Assembly (NCBI GenBank): GCA_030789695.1
Contig: CM061142.1
Location: 285,016,165-285,080,164, forward strand
Reading direction: 5' to 3'
From: Scilla litardierei
Taxonomy: Eukaryota; Streptophyta; Magnoliopsida; Asparagales; Asparagaceae
DNA: 64,000 nt
Part shown: positions 24,386 through 35,789 of the stretch, piece by piece
How positions within the stretch are numbered: position 1 is the first letter of the stretch
Layout of the letters: every line of letters starts with the position of its first letter
Program-made: the position numbers and the translations under genes
The notes under the pieces: model-generated
Seen by the model: the letters and a program-made list of their open reading frames with translations, nothing else
The model's database searches: none
Told to the model about the DNA's origin: nothing

Positions 24386-24670
24386 GTTATAACAGAGTAA
24401 CACGACAGGAAGTAACGCAGCAGGTAAGTAAAAACGGGACAAGTAGTAGTCGTAGCGTGTGCTACCAACTACGGGACTAGCCTACAGGTGTCAAGACAAG
24501 ACAGGATAAACAGGACGGAACAAGACGAAACGTGGCAAGACAAGACAAGACAAGACAATTGTGACATGAAGGGTTCACGCCTTACGGTTCGAGGGGGATC
24601 AGACCCTCTTGCCGTGCGCACGCTCAACCCTACCCCAAACCCCAGAACTCAGGACAAGACAATATAGGGC

Positions 24671-24910
24671 CACTCACTCTGCTAGGTGAGTGCCTCTATC
24701 CCCACGGTCGGTAGCGTATCGCTCACTCTGCTAGGTGAGCGACGAACGCCTCGTAGATGAAACCGTACAACTGTATAGGACCACTCACTCTGCTAGGTGA
24801 GCGTCTCTATCCTCTCGGTCTGCTGGGACACTCACTCTGCTAGGTGGGTGCCGAGCTTCCCGTAGGCTGTGAATCAGTACAAGGGATCACTCTCTCTAGC
24901 TTAGAGAGTG
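24671..24910. repeat. Array of five covarying hairpins in the solo LTR
   Basis: Stem-loops lie at 24671-24692, 24720-24741, 24782-24803, 24829-24850 and 24888-24910. The arms are CACTCAC/GTGAGTG, CGCTCAC/GTGAGCG, CACTCAC/GTGAGCG (one mismatch), CACTCAC/GTGGGTG (one wobble) and CACTCTCT/AGAGAGTG. The loop is TCTGCTAG in the first four. Paired changes on both arms point to a conserved fold. Spacing is about 47-62 bp. Confidence 0.8.
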
Positions 24911-26252
24911 CCCTATTGCCCGCAGGCTGTGCAAGACGAGACGGGACGTGTCAAGACGGGAAGAGTTATTCTAGGGTGTCCACACACACGCACACACATG
25001 ATAGCCCTACGATGTCAAAAGTTGTTGTTGTCGGGCTCAGACTTCGTCGTCAAGCCTGAGCCGTCAGGATCGTCCCGGACGCTATCATTTCACGTCCGGT
25101 TCTATTTTGTTCACAGTTATCAGTTCTAACCAACTAAGGCCTAAACATGGCCGAAGGTGCAAGTGAGATACACTTGCCTGCGGTGGCGAGTGTGTCGTCC
25201 TCTCGAAGCGTCTCGTCCAAGCGTCTCGTCCGCGGAAGTCCGTCTGAAATATCGCCACGGCGACGGTGTCAGGTCTCAATTTCCAATAATCATAGTTAGG
25301 TTCATTTCTAGGTTGTCGGGACTACCCTATACGTCAAAGTCACGATTTTTGGTGTTTTATCAACCTAAATTGACCACTACCCTATGTGCACAGAAAATTT
25401 GTCCGATGGTCAATTTCTACGGTGAGCAGCGTTTTACTAGTGCGGAAAAGTAAATTTAATTATTGTTGTCCAGTTTTAGTTAAGGTTCAGTTTGTTACGG
25501 TGTGGGTTTTCGCTACGAGTTTAGAGGGACCAACCTGGTGTGAGGAACATGCATTTAATCTGGCGTCGAGTCTGGAAACGGTGGCGGTGCGCGTGTCTCC
25601 GACTGCGGGTAGCGCAGTGGAGTTTGTCTCCATATCGCCTCAGGATTGTGACGGCTGCGGGTAGCGCAGCTGAGATGTCACGGCTACAGGACGTCTTCAT
25701 GTGGCGTCTTGGCTACGGGTAGCGTAGCCAGACACGTTTTGGCGGTGAACTGGAAGTGAGGGCAGCGAGTAGAGACTGGACAGCGGGCGGGGGAGCGGAT
25801 CTGTGGCATCGGGCGCCATGAATGTAGTGGACAGCGATCGGGTAGGCGAAACAACAAGCGAAGGGGACATCGGGATCGTTGGTCGATGTCGGGTGTCGGG
25901 GTGTTTGTGGTGAGATACGTGGTTTATCTGTGACATTAGATTCGCGATATCAAACTATCAGCGATTAATAAATTACTAACAGAATGTTACTATATCTAAT
26001 TCATTGTTGGTACGGCTCCTTTAATACCTAATGTAGCTTATAACTAATGCTGCCTTAAATAAATATACTAACTAAATGGTTATAACCACTAACGTAACAT
26101 TTATAAGGAGTGCACTTACTGATATATGCAACTAACCACTCATATAAGAACTAATATAAAATATTAACATGGATGTACTAGTAAATTACAGATATCAAGA
26201 CAACCTTTTAAAATAGGGTACCAATCACTTCCTAGCACATCGTTTCCATTTA

Positions 26253-26701
26253 GGGCATGTTCTTTTGCGCGGAATAGGGGTGGGGATGGGAATAGAAACA
26301 CTGTTCATGTACTATTCATCTTATTTCAAAGTTGTATTCCAAGCGGTTGTTCTTTTCGGCGTGGAATAGAATCCTACGTGGCTATTCCAATTTGGTAATG
26401 ATGAGCACTTTTCTATTCCAAGCTTTTTACTTGGAATACAATGGAATCCTTAGGAATGGTGGGCCCCACTCTCTCATCTCTCTCTATCTCTCCCCTCCAA
26501 CTCATCCCCTTTCCACTTTTTCATTCCAACTCCACAATCCCAAAAGAACACAAGAATAGAATGTGGACCCCACTTTCTATTCCAAACCTCACTTTACATA
26601 TCCTATTCCACCCAAAAGAACACAAAACTCCATTTTCTCTCTCCTTGGAATACAAACTTCTCCCTATTCCATTTTTCCTATTCCAGCAAAAGAACAGGCC
26701 C
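26253..26701. mobile_element. Tourist-like MITE (PIF/Harbinger) in the solo LTR
   Basis: It is a 449-bp unit with terminal inverted repeats GGGCATGTTCTTTTG / CAAAAGAACAGGCCC and 3-bp duplications TTA on both sides (26250-26252 and 26702-26704). No transposase. The interior repeats GGAATAG / CTATTCC words, so it can fold back extensively. Confidence 0.85.
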
Positions 26702-26869
26702 TTAATGGAGGGGGTAATTGTTTGGTTATATAATACCAAGTTAACAACACCAGATGACTTACCAAATCTTCGTCCATCTCCCATTCTTTTCTTTGTTTCT
26801 TGCTTTACAGAGGGGGAGGAGATCAAGAGGGTTCGGAGCGGTGGCCAAGAAGATGCGGCGGTCGGATCT

Positions 26870-27720
26870 GGGCGGTAGCGGGGGTAGCACGGCCAGGGGA
26901 TCAGGCGGGCGGCAGGACAGTGTCCGGTGACGGCGAAGTGGTGCAAGCGTCTGTCGACGGCAGCTCGACGTCGTGACTAGGCTAGAGAGGGAAGGGGGTT
27001 GCAGCGAATTTGGGGAGGAGGCCGCCTCGAGTTCATAGGGAAGGAGGAGATCGGAGGAATGGCAGTAGGCCGTCGGTGGCGGTTCGGGAGGCGGAGGTCC
27101 GGAGGAGTGGCGGGTGTGGTCGTGGGAAACGGCGGCCTACAGGAAAGAGCAGCGGCAGCTGCTCTTGGGAGATCGTCGATGCCGCGTGTTCGGGTGGTCG
27201 AGCGGTGCTCCGACGGGGTCTCGCAGGTGGAGGAGTAGGCCGCGGGGGCGGAGTCGGAGGTTGTTCGGGAGAGATGGAGAGCTGTCGGAGAGGAGCGACA
27301 GCTCCGTTCTGGTGTCGCCGGCGTGAGGCGCTGGAGATGGCCGGAGTAGAGCTCGCCGGAGGGCGGCGAGGTACTCTGTTTCAAACAGGGGAAAGGGAGG
27401 AAACAGAGGAAGGCAGGTGTTCGGGGATCGCGTAGCGGCGGCGATCGGAGGGAGATGGAGGGCGAGCCGACGCAGCAGGGGGGCCTCGCCGTGGATACGG
27501 GGTGCCGACGTCACGGTGGTGGCGCGCTGAGCGGGGAGTTGTGCGCTCGAAGGGTGGCCGTGAGGGCGGTGCGATTGAGGGTGATCGGGGTTGCGACGGC
27601 TGCTGCACGCGGACGGTGGCCGTGCGACGAGAGCGAGGCGGCGCCAGGCCGAAGGAATGGCTGCCGGCGAGAGGTCGAAGGCGTGGGAGGGGGAGTTAGG
27701 GCTTTAGCGAGGTGAAGGAA
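26870..27720 (-). other. GC-rich, coding-like stretch within the solo LTR
   Basis: Several overlapping frames rich in Pro, Arg and Ser occur on both strands. None shows a recognisable domain. A comparable stretch lies at 53160-53500 in the other chromovirus LTR at a similar distance from the LTR start. I read it as an LTR composition feature, not a gene. Confidence 0.5.
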
Positions 27721-28432
27721 CACGGGGGAGGGGGTTTGTGCGAGGGAGAATGAGATGCGATATCACAGGGGTTTCTCTTGGGTGGCGGCGTGAATTGTCT
27801 CAGTCCTAGGTCACGGGAATTAGAGTTTTTTTTTTGAGAGTTAGGGTTTTTAATAATAGTTTATTTGATATTTAGGAATAGGGTAAATGTTATTTGGGGG
27901 AGAGAGATAGAGATAGTGGGTGTACGATTTGGGATAAGTCTAGGGGACAAGTAGAGAAGCAGTTTAGGAAAAATATTATGAAGATAATTTGGGACAAAGC
28001 CAGATTTGGGCTAATCAATTTGAGTTTCGAATCTGATGGGGAGATCAACGGTTGAAATTTCTCCGAGCGATATCTTTCAATCCGGGCGTCAGAAAAATAA
28101 TCCAAAAATACCGGGGCGATCGTGGAGACGAGACGCACAGATCTACGGAGCCCGATCGTGCGTAACGCCTACCAAGAATTTACGAAAAATTGGAAACGGC
28201 GTTTTGAGTCAAATGACTAGAACGCCCCCATTGTTCAACGTCGTTTCGCGAGAAAACGAGCAGTGAAAAGACGTTCCCAATAATTACAATAAAATCCAAC
28301 ACCCCGAAACGATCGCAATGGCACATCGCATCGCTAATTTCGGAATCCAGAAATAGTCAAATGAAATACGTGCACGATAAAGCACGTGCACGCAGAATCT
28401 ACGATCTGTCAGAAAGCGGACGTTACACTGGC

Positions 28433-29839
28433 CGTGTTCCGCTGGACTGCAACGACGCAAATCATGATTATATGACACCCTGGATTATATCTAAGTCAAA
28501 TACGTTAATAATCTTCTTCAAGATTAGCCGTAGCCCTCCTTGTTTTAGAGATTGGCAACTATATGTTCTTTGATATAGTTGTTGAGTCAACTCAAGCTAT
28601 GTCATAGACACTCTATAGAAACCAACTTCTCAATACATGAGATGTAGTCTAAACTTGACCCAAACCATCGTGTCCTAAATACACCGAGCGCCAGTGTAAG
28701 TTAGGCTAGGCACGAAAACAAAGGTCCGACTAGACTAGTCTTTATGATTTGTTGAGTCAACTCAAGGTCATAAGTGACTATGGGTAAAACTCTATAACTG
28801 AATCACATTAGATGTGATTGATGAAGAGTTGTCTACCGATCGCAGAGTTAAGCAACTTGTTGAGTCAACTCAAGGTTGTGAGACTCAGGGTGGTCGGGTC
28901 ACTTTTCGACTAAATATTATTATTCGTTCATCTTTAAGGCTTAAAATGATCGTAAAAATAGTGGGAGGATATAGATTGATAAAATCCATTCTATCTATAT
29001 TTAAAAATTTGAACATATGCTAAACTAGGGTAAGTCTATGTTTACCGATGGAATCAAAAACATAATATTCTAAGAGAATAAGTTAACTGGTCAAAAGGCC
29101 ATTTAATGAAATACCAAGTTAAATTCTAATTGATAGAATAAATTATATTCTCGTTGACATCAAAATGACCTTCTTAAGGACAGACTTAAGGAATATGATT
29201 TCATTAAGTTCTGAGTCCAACAAAATAAATGCACTCTACATGTCACTCGCCTCTATATAGAGCAGCTGGAACATATTGATGTTAAAAAGCAAGTTTCTTC
29301 ATACAATTTCTTGAGTCAACTCATGGTTGTATGGAAAACAGTTTCGATTCGCAAGGTTCGAAACTTCGATCAAACAATTTGATTCGAAAATGAGTGCATG
29401 CGCGGTACAAGACCATGTATCCAAATTAGATCTTGAGTCAAGCAACTTGTTGAGTCAACCCAAGGTTGTGAAGCTCAAGTGTTTGGACACGTTAGGTATT
29501 TGTACAGCTAACAATTTTGTTAAGGATTTAAAATCTAAATGAGATTTAGAAAAGGAAGAAGGCATTAAGGAAAAGTCAATTGAGGAAGAATATAGTTTTA
29601 TTTATCATTAGTAAAGGCATAAGTATGAGGAACTGAAAATGTGACATATTTGATGTCACGATTTCAGAATAAGTGTTATACAAAAAAGGTTAACACATTT
29701 TGGTGAATGTCGTCACATTGCTTCTGAAGCAATGAGTAATATGTATAACAAAATGTATTAAATGTTAATATATGAATATGCAAGATAATATCAAAACTTA
29801 TATGGAAAAATAGACCAGGTCGTATCAAAGAGACTAAGC
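28433..29839 (+). repeat. Copia C leader with five dispersed TTGAGTCAACTCAA hairpins
   Basis: Cores lie at 28582-28595, 28752-28765, 28860-28873, 29311-29324 (last base T) and 29450-29463 (one change). Outside the core the flanks pair again with different sequences: GATATAG/CTATGTC, TTATGA/TCATAA, CAAC/GTTG, CATACAA/TTGTATG, CAAC/GTTG. The core also contains TGAGTCA and TTGAC, which resemble plant bZIP and W-box sites. No coding frame was recognised in this stretch. Confidence 0.75.
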
Positions 29840-31200
29840 TTCATAAGTCACATAAAGAGGGGTCTGACCTCTTGTACTATGAAGTCTACAGACACTTGTG
29901 AATCTTGTCTCAAAGGTATGATGGTCGTAACTCCTTCTGTAAGACAGTGGAAGAATGAGTTGTTGAACTCGTAGTCTCATACATACTGATGTACCCGGAC
30001 CCAAGTCTAAGTTAGCCAAGATAAGTTGTTCTTATTATTATTACGACACGTGTTCTTGATGAAACACAAGTCTGATAAAATAGAAAACAAAATGACATAA
30101 ATATTTGAACTGATTCGATCGGATCGAAGAGGCGAATACTTAGATGTATAGATCTTGCATAATTAAAAGAAAATGTGATTTTCTCCCAGGTCAAGTTTTG
30201 TAACATATTGGATGTGTTGGAGAGCATAAATCTCACTTTGTGAGACAAAGTACGACTCATGGCAAAGTGACTGAGTTACAATCCTCCTTCTGGGTTAAGT
30301 CCCAGATAGAAATGCCTAGGTTTTAATAAGGTTCTATGAGGATCTTATCAATAAGATATTCATTAAATCAATCGTTAGAAAGTTGTAGAATTACTCGAGT
30401 CTCGTAAGACGAAGAGTCGAGTTAGACAGCATAGTCGATGATGGCTTAGTCAACTTCCAGGAAGAAATTCGGAGTAGTCACTCCGATTAATAACTTGATG
30501 CAATCAGAAATGGTATGTGCACGTGAATAAAGTATAGACTTCAGTTATGTGCCCAAAGAAATTGTTTCTTATTATCTGCAAGTAAATCTTCAAGTTAGAA
30601 GAATGGTGCAGAAGAAAAATAGTGAAGTACAATTATGTTGGTTGAGAACGGTTTTCATCCTAACTGCTATAAACGGATTATGATGAAACTGTCTCGCCAA
30701 CAGATTTGCACAGATCTACTCACACCGAACTCGATGTAAATGCTCATGATGACCATGAAAACTGGTGCATTCATTTATAATGCATTTTCTAAATATGATT
30801 TGGAAGAACAAACTTATATAAATTAGCCAGAGAGTTTTCAAGGTCAGTGGGAGCGAATAAAATACATGCGAGGCATCATGGGGCTGGAACATATTTTTGA
30901 CAAAGTGGTCAAAAGAATTTGACACTTTTGAATATGAACCGTCTAAAATGACCAGTAACTATATTTAACTTATTATCGTAAGGTACGATGAGCTGGATGA
31001 GATCCAGGAAAATTAAATTGATTCTGAAGGAACGAAAGAATTATTTGGATGAGATTCAAATGGTTGGTCTAGCATGAACATAGAAAACCCCTTAAGTCTA
31101 TACAGTAGACGATTTAGCAGATTCACTCACGAAGGCTCACCACATGAAGTCTAGAAAGATTTATGTGTAAAATACGGTATGAGATACCGAGATAAATCGG
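29840..31200 (+). pseudogene. Copia C pol remnants (integrase, RT, RNase H)
   Basis: Translated fragments still show the integrase zinc-finger region (STDTCESCLKG, about 29885-29917), a core motif resembling SDRGGEYL (SDRRGEYLD, about 30120-30145) and an LDVLES..DKVR..M stretch near 30215-30270. The C-terminal RNase H appears as VDDLADSLTKAHHMKS at about 31105-31152. Frames are broken every few dozen codons, so the element is old. The order and strand agree with the LTRs of C. Gag is not recognisable. Confidence 0.7.
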
Positions 31201-32347
31201 CCCAAGTGCAAGTGGGAGATGAGCGAAATAGGTATGCCCTCGAGGCAATTATCTCTGTGTAATTGTACAAACATATTGTTCGAAATAACAGTAAGCTGTT
31301 TGGTATAAATTTATCTAAGTTAATCATAATGTAGTTATCATTAGATATTAACTTAGGTAAAGTCCTGAGACTTAATGCAAGGTCAAACATGTATCGAGAT
31401 GAGTATCTCGATCATGGAGAAATGTTTGACCGTCTATAGCATAAGTCTAAAAGGGTTCGTGGTCGTAGACGTTTCGAGAAAAGGATATCAAAACATCGGA
31501 TAGACCATTGTGTCTTAGTCTTCACTGTATAGCGGTGACGATGATCTCATGATCGTTTGACTTGGCGAAGTCAAAGACGAGACACATGTGCTCATTGGAG
31601 AATGAGTTCACTGAACAACCCATCAAGAGTTGTCATATGGTTATGATTGACCAATCTGTCAATGACAAACTCTTAGTGATGATAGGCAAGTTGGTCTCAT
31701 GACTTGAGGTCATTTGACGAACCTGTGCGTGAACATGTTACTTAGATCACTGACCTAGCTTCGAGGCTAGGCCTGTCGAAAGGTCTTTGGTTGGGTGACA
31801 TTTGAAGCGTACGAGGAGAGTAATGACCAAAAGAGGATTCGTCTCTCCCGGTCAATGGGAGTTAGCGTCTTAGAGTTAGTTTGGTCTTTAGTGAAATCTC
31901 TGGCCAGAGTATGTTGGAAGAAGTCCAACATTATTTGACTAAAGATCGATGGAGACTAATCGGATTCGAGCTATTGGGGTTGACAGTTTGACTGTACCCT
32001 AGACGTGAACTAAACGACATAGTTTAAACGAAGAGACTATAACTGTGGAATTCATCACAGACACAGTCAGGGTAGTCCCGACAATACGCATGTTGATGAG
32101 TTAATCACATAAGTATGATACTGAAACAGGGACGACAATTGCTGCTTGTGGTCACTGCCGTCTGGGACCTCGAGCCCTATCTATAGTAGGGTTAGGCTGT
32201 AGGGTCTTACACAGAGTGCGACCTTCGTCTCGTAATAGGTAGAAACATTAGGGAGAATATGCATTTAATACAAGGGATAGAACACTGCAAAGTGTTTACA
32301 GTTATTTTCTGCATTCGGGATAAATGATCCTGAGTGCAAGTGGGAGA
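31201..32347 (+). repeat. Second polypurine-like site and LTR-like spacer before the copia C 3' LTR
   Basis: GTGCAAGTGGGAGATG occurs twice, at about 31205-31220 and at 32334-32349, each preceded by a GATAAAT...CC stretch. The second abuts the real LTR. The first is followed by GGTATGCCCTCGAGGCAATT (31229-31248), which resembles the start of BARE/Angela-type copia LTRs. The 1.1-kb spacer has no coding frame. It may be a remnant of an ancestral LTR or a duplicated 3' end. Confidence 0.55.
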
Positions 32348-33542
32348 TGTTGGGGATGTATGCTGTCAGATCATTTGTATCTGATGCAAATGATATTTTA
32401 ATCTTAGATAATGGACTATTTTGAATGTGATGTAAAAGGAGTTAAATGTGTCTTAAATTATTTAAAATCATATTTAATAAAATAAACGCGTTGAAAAGGT
32501 TACCTGGATGATGGGATCGTTTCGCTCTAAACGCAGGTTCAAACCGCGTCAAAAACGGAGTCCAAATGCATAAGTTAGAGCCAAAACAAGTCAGCCCAAA
32601 CTGTTGGGCTGAACCCAGCGAAAATGGAGGCCCACCAACACCGAATTTTCTGGTTAGGGTTTTTGAAACCCATGATTTTTTTATGGCTGGATTTTCCATC
32701 TTTGAATGGTTTTTGGCTAACTATGAGACGACGTTTGAGGGGTCAAACGACGTCGGATTGACTCGTCGTTTTGTTATGCTTTCACCGTTCAACCCTCTTC
32801 GATTTGATAGGTTGTATCAAGATTGATGCTCAACGGTGAGGGAGTTAAATCATGAAAGTTTGGCCTTTATGAAAGGCAAACTAACTTGAATTATTAAACT
32901 CTAAAAACATAGCCCCAGATCGGAAGTGGAGTAAAGGGGAGGGGTCAGCCGCCTATATAAATAGGGGCATACGCCCTCCTCTAAACTCGTCTCAAACTCT
33001 AGATCTGACAGCTCCCAAAAAATTTGGAGCATGCTCGGATTTAAGCTTAAAATATATTCTCTTCTCCCTAAATTTTTGCCTTGCTCCTGAAGGGCTCTAG
33101 CAAAGCCACAAAGGGTTTCGGATCTGATCCGGAGTCTTGGCGAAGGTTCACACTCAGGTGAAACTTTCTTCGGCGCGTGATTGGCTCGGCAAAAAGGGGA
33201 TTGCTCGCCTCGGGACGCGGAGCGGTTTGAGGAGCGATTCGGCGCGGGACGGGGAGCAGCTCAGAAGACGGTGTGGTACACCTTGCCTGTACCAAGGCAA
33301 GGTTCCGGGTATGTAATTTAGAAGCTTTCTTTTAATTATGTCGCAGTAGCTTAGATCCTTCTTGTGGTGGTCAGATCCTCCTCAAGTTGGCATAGATCCT
33401 GGCTAAGTGTCTTGATTTTCCTTACGGCTTCGCTAAATTGTTTAGCGAATATATTCTTTTCCGCTGCGTTCATTTTCATTCTGTGGTCCGTCCGACTTAG
33501 GACAGGCACAGTAAGTGCCCTAGGGTCCATCAAAACCCAACA
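32348..33542 (+). repeat. 3' LTR of copia C (complete)
   Basis: It is 1195 bp with ends TGTTGGG...CCCAACA. The TATA box CTATATAAAT lies at 32953-32962. Its last 710 bp match 22159-22872. Position 32833 (ACGGT) marks where Athila A entered the other LTR. Confidence 0.9.
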
Positions 33543-34290
33543 AGTCAAACCCTACATAGATACCTAGGTGACGTTGAGGACCCATTTTTGTCCTCTGTGG
33601 TGGTGCAGTGGGAAAGTAAACTGCGCGACCGAAGATTCTCGAGTGAGAAATGTTCGGTGGCATTCCATATGCAAGTTGCATTGGAGATAGACTTTGACCT
33701 TCAGAGGGTCTTATTTTCATTTTCGATGCAGCATGCAAAAATGCATGTCTCCATGCGTCCATTGGCAACTGGGATTAACAATGGACATGCAATCCTTTTG
33801 AGGCTTTTTATCAGTGACTCTGCCAACCCGTTTTGGGTATGAACGTGCAGCACTGGATATTCATTTTCTACTCCCGTTGCTTGGTAGTACTTTTTGAAAT
33901 GACCGAGAGGTAAATTTTCCAACATTAACCAGACTTATTTTCTTTATTTGATTGTCTGGAAAATGCGCCCGCAACATTATTATTTGTGCCAATAGCCTTG
34001 GAAAAGCTAGGTTGCGAGTCGATAGTAGACACACATACAAATATTTTGAGGATGCAATTTGTCCACATCTATCTCCTTATATTATTTTTGAGGAAGTGTG
34101 GAGATTCTTTGTCAACTTTTAGTAGAGATGGCCTTGTAATTTGTTTTCCCTTATAGCAAGGGATGCGGGGAATTCTCCCTTCTGAAGAATCTTCTGGTTT
34201 TTCAAATCATACCCAAAGGATAAGTGATGTGCATCATCACAGATCCAGAGTGACCAAGTCTATCATGCCAAAGTAAAAAGTTGGCTGATG
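33543..34290 (-). pseudogene. Copia D integrase remnant
   Basis: The frame fragments HVHTQNGLAESLIKSLKRIA (about 33775-33840) and ISHSRIFGRAVYFPTAPPQR, then TKMGPQRHLGIYVGF, show the end of the copia integrase core and the region after it. Weaker fragments (LGHSGS near 34240, GRIFQT near 33965) match the upstream core. Stops and frameshifts are frequent. It is cut at the left by element C. Confidence 0.8.
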
Positions 34291-34299
34291 TCAGACACT

Positions 34300-34616
34300 T
34301 CAGGTGCTCTGTTAAATTCGCGTCCTCTCTCCGAATCTTTGTATGGCTGAGTCCTAAAAGGCTCTCAAAACGTTCAAGTATGGATTTTACTCCTTTTTTC
34401 TTGAGACGTTACATACATTAATTCTTTTTCATTTACATTTGTTGTTTCCAAATGGAATCCGTTTAAATGGAAGTCCGTGAAACTTGGAAAGTTTCTATTG
34501 GAATTCGGAGAGAATAGTGCATCGTTTGTTTTTATTTCTGTGTCATTTGGGAGCAACAGTGTTGCGTTCTCAGAACCTTCAATATGGCCCTGATATTGGG
34601 CTTTGTATTGAAGCAT
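34300..34616 (-). pseudogene. Copia D protease / pre-integrase remnant
   Basis: The fragment NATLLLPNDTEIKTNDALFS, then NSNRNFPSF, is typical of the copia stretch between protease and integrase. An ATG-started 80-codon frame survives. No complete protease active site is seen. Confidence 0.7.
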
Positions 34617-34796
34617 CGTATGTGTTTATTTATTGTCTACTAATCAGTTATGATGAGAGCAGTTCATCTATAAAAGATGAATCATATATGCACATTTTCA
34701 GAGAAACGTTTTCATTCAAAAACAAATTACATAATTCAAAAAGCTCTCATACCATGAAATGTTCTTAAAACAAGTAGCTAAAATAAAAATAGAAGG

Positions 34797-35759
34797 CTAA
34801 TCAAGCAGGTCTTCATTTTCGAAGTCGTCGGCTGTAAACTTGACTGGAGCATCAAAGGTCACCAGGTTTGTTTCAGCTTTATTTTTCTTGTTTTCTTTAT
34901 ACAAATCCTAGAGATATTGCAGATTTCGGCACACTCTGGACCTGTGGCCTTTCATCCACAGCTATGGCACTGGTCTTCCCAATCTCTTTTAGGTGGGGCT
35001 GCATCATTCTTCTTGTTTTCATTTCTGCGTCAGGTGAACTTGCGCTTCCCTTCATTTCTTCGTTGCTGGACTTGGCCTCTAGCCCTTTTGTTCTGTCCCC
35101 CTTTCTGTAGTCTTTCTTTTCGTTTATTGTCTCTCTTCTTTTTGAAAAAAGAAGAGGCATTGTGAGCTTCTTGTAGGGGACAGTGCCAGGGGGTGCATGT
35201 TGTGAGTGGCAAGTAGAAGATCTCTATTTTGTTCAGCCATGAGTAAACATGATAGCAGCTCAGAGTACTTGGTGAACTTGCGTTCACGGTATTGCTGCAT
35301 TAGTATCGCATCTTTCTCATGGAAAGATATGTACGTCTTTTCCAGCATGCAATCTTTTGAGACTTTTTCACCACACAACTTCAGGCGTAAGATGATGCTA
35401 AAGAGATCTGAGTTGTACTCAGCTATGGAATTAAAGTCCTACAGTCTCAGATTCTCCCACTCATATCGTGCCCTTGGTAGTATAACATCTTTCTGATGTT
35501 TATACCTATCCTCAAGGGCAGTCCACAGCTTAAGTGGATCTTCGACCGTAAGGTATTCGGCCTTTAGGGTCTTGTCCACATGGCGGCAAATATAGATAAT
35601 GGCTTGTGCCTTTTCTATATCGCTTACATTTTCATTGTTAATCACATCAGAAATGAGGGACTTAGCCCGCAGATGAAACTTCACATCGAGCTGCCAGCTC
35701 AGATAGTTTCTTACTGATGCATCCAGCACTTCAAAATCGACACTTGCGATTTTTGCCAT
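34797..35759 (-). pseudogene. gag: Copia D gag
   Basis: It begins MAKIASVDFEVLDASVRNYL at 35759. The copia gag domain is clear: WQLDVKFHLRAKSL, then LKAEYLTVEDPLKLWTALED and HQKDVILPRARYEWENLRL. It breaks near 35440 and resumes in other frames with MLEKTYISFHEKDAILMQQY and KYSELLSCLLMAEQN. A zinc-knuckle-like stretch C-x2-C...C is readable near 34930-34980 with a stop inside. It ends with an acidic tail and TAG at 34797-34799. It would have formed the particle. At least two frameshifts. Confidence 0.83.
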
Positions 35760-35789
35760 TTTATCTAGCAGAGCACAAATTTGCATGAA

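Larger units (their letters stand above)
23825..28427 (-). mobile_element. Solo LTR of chromovirus (Tekay/Del-like) type inside copia C
   Basis: This is a 4603-bp unit with ends TGTCACG ... CGTTACA (plus) and a perfect duplication CTGGC (23820-23824 and 28428-28432). In the minus sense it starts TGTAACG and ends GGGGCGTGACA, the termini known from plant chromovirus LTRs of the Tekay/Del group. I find no second copy or internal region inside, so it is best read as one long LTR. It holds a hairpin array (24671-24910), a MITE (26253-26701) and a GC-rich, Arg/Pro-coding stretch (about 26870-27720). The family name is inferred from the ends and length only. Confidence 0.78.
22159..33542 (+). mobile_element. 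Ty1-copia element C, decayed, host of Athila A and of a solo LTR
   Basis: The LTR fragment 22159-22872 repeats in 32833-33542 (roughly 45-50 differences by eye, 6-7%). The missing first 480 bp of the 5' LTR lies beyond the window because Athila A inserted there. LTR ends are TGTTGGG...CCCAACA. The primer site is of initiator-Met type. The interior contains a 4.6-kb solo LTR (23825-28427) and only frame-ruined pol remnants. C is itself inserted in copia D at 33543. Confidence 0.88.

Noticed and set aside
24671..24910. Regularly spaced palindromic repeats resembling a CRISPR array
   Set aside because: This is plant retroelement DNA, the repeats are imperfect and covarying, spacers are uneven and there are no cas genes.
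27010..27435. GC-rich frames suggesting a captured host gene in the solo LTR
   Set aside because: Overlapping frames on both strands are low-complexity, no domain is visible, and a similar stretch occurs in the other chromovirus LTR at 53160-53500.
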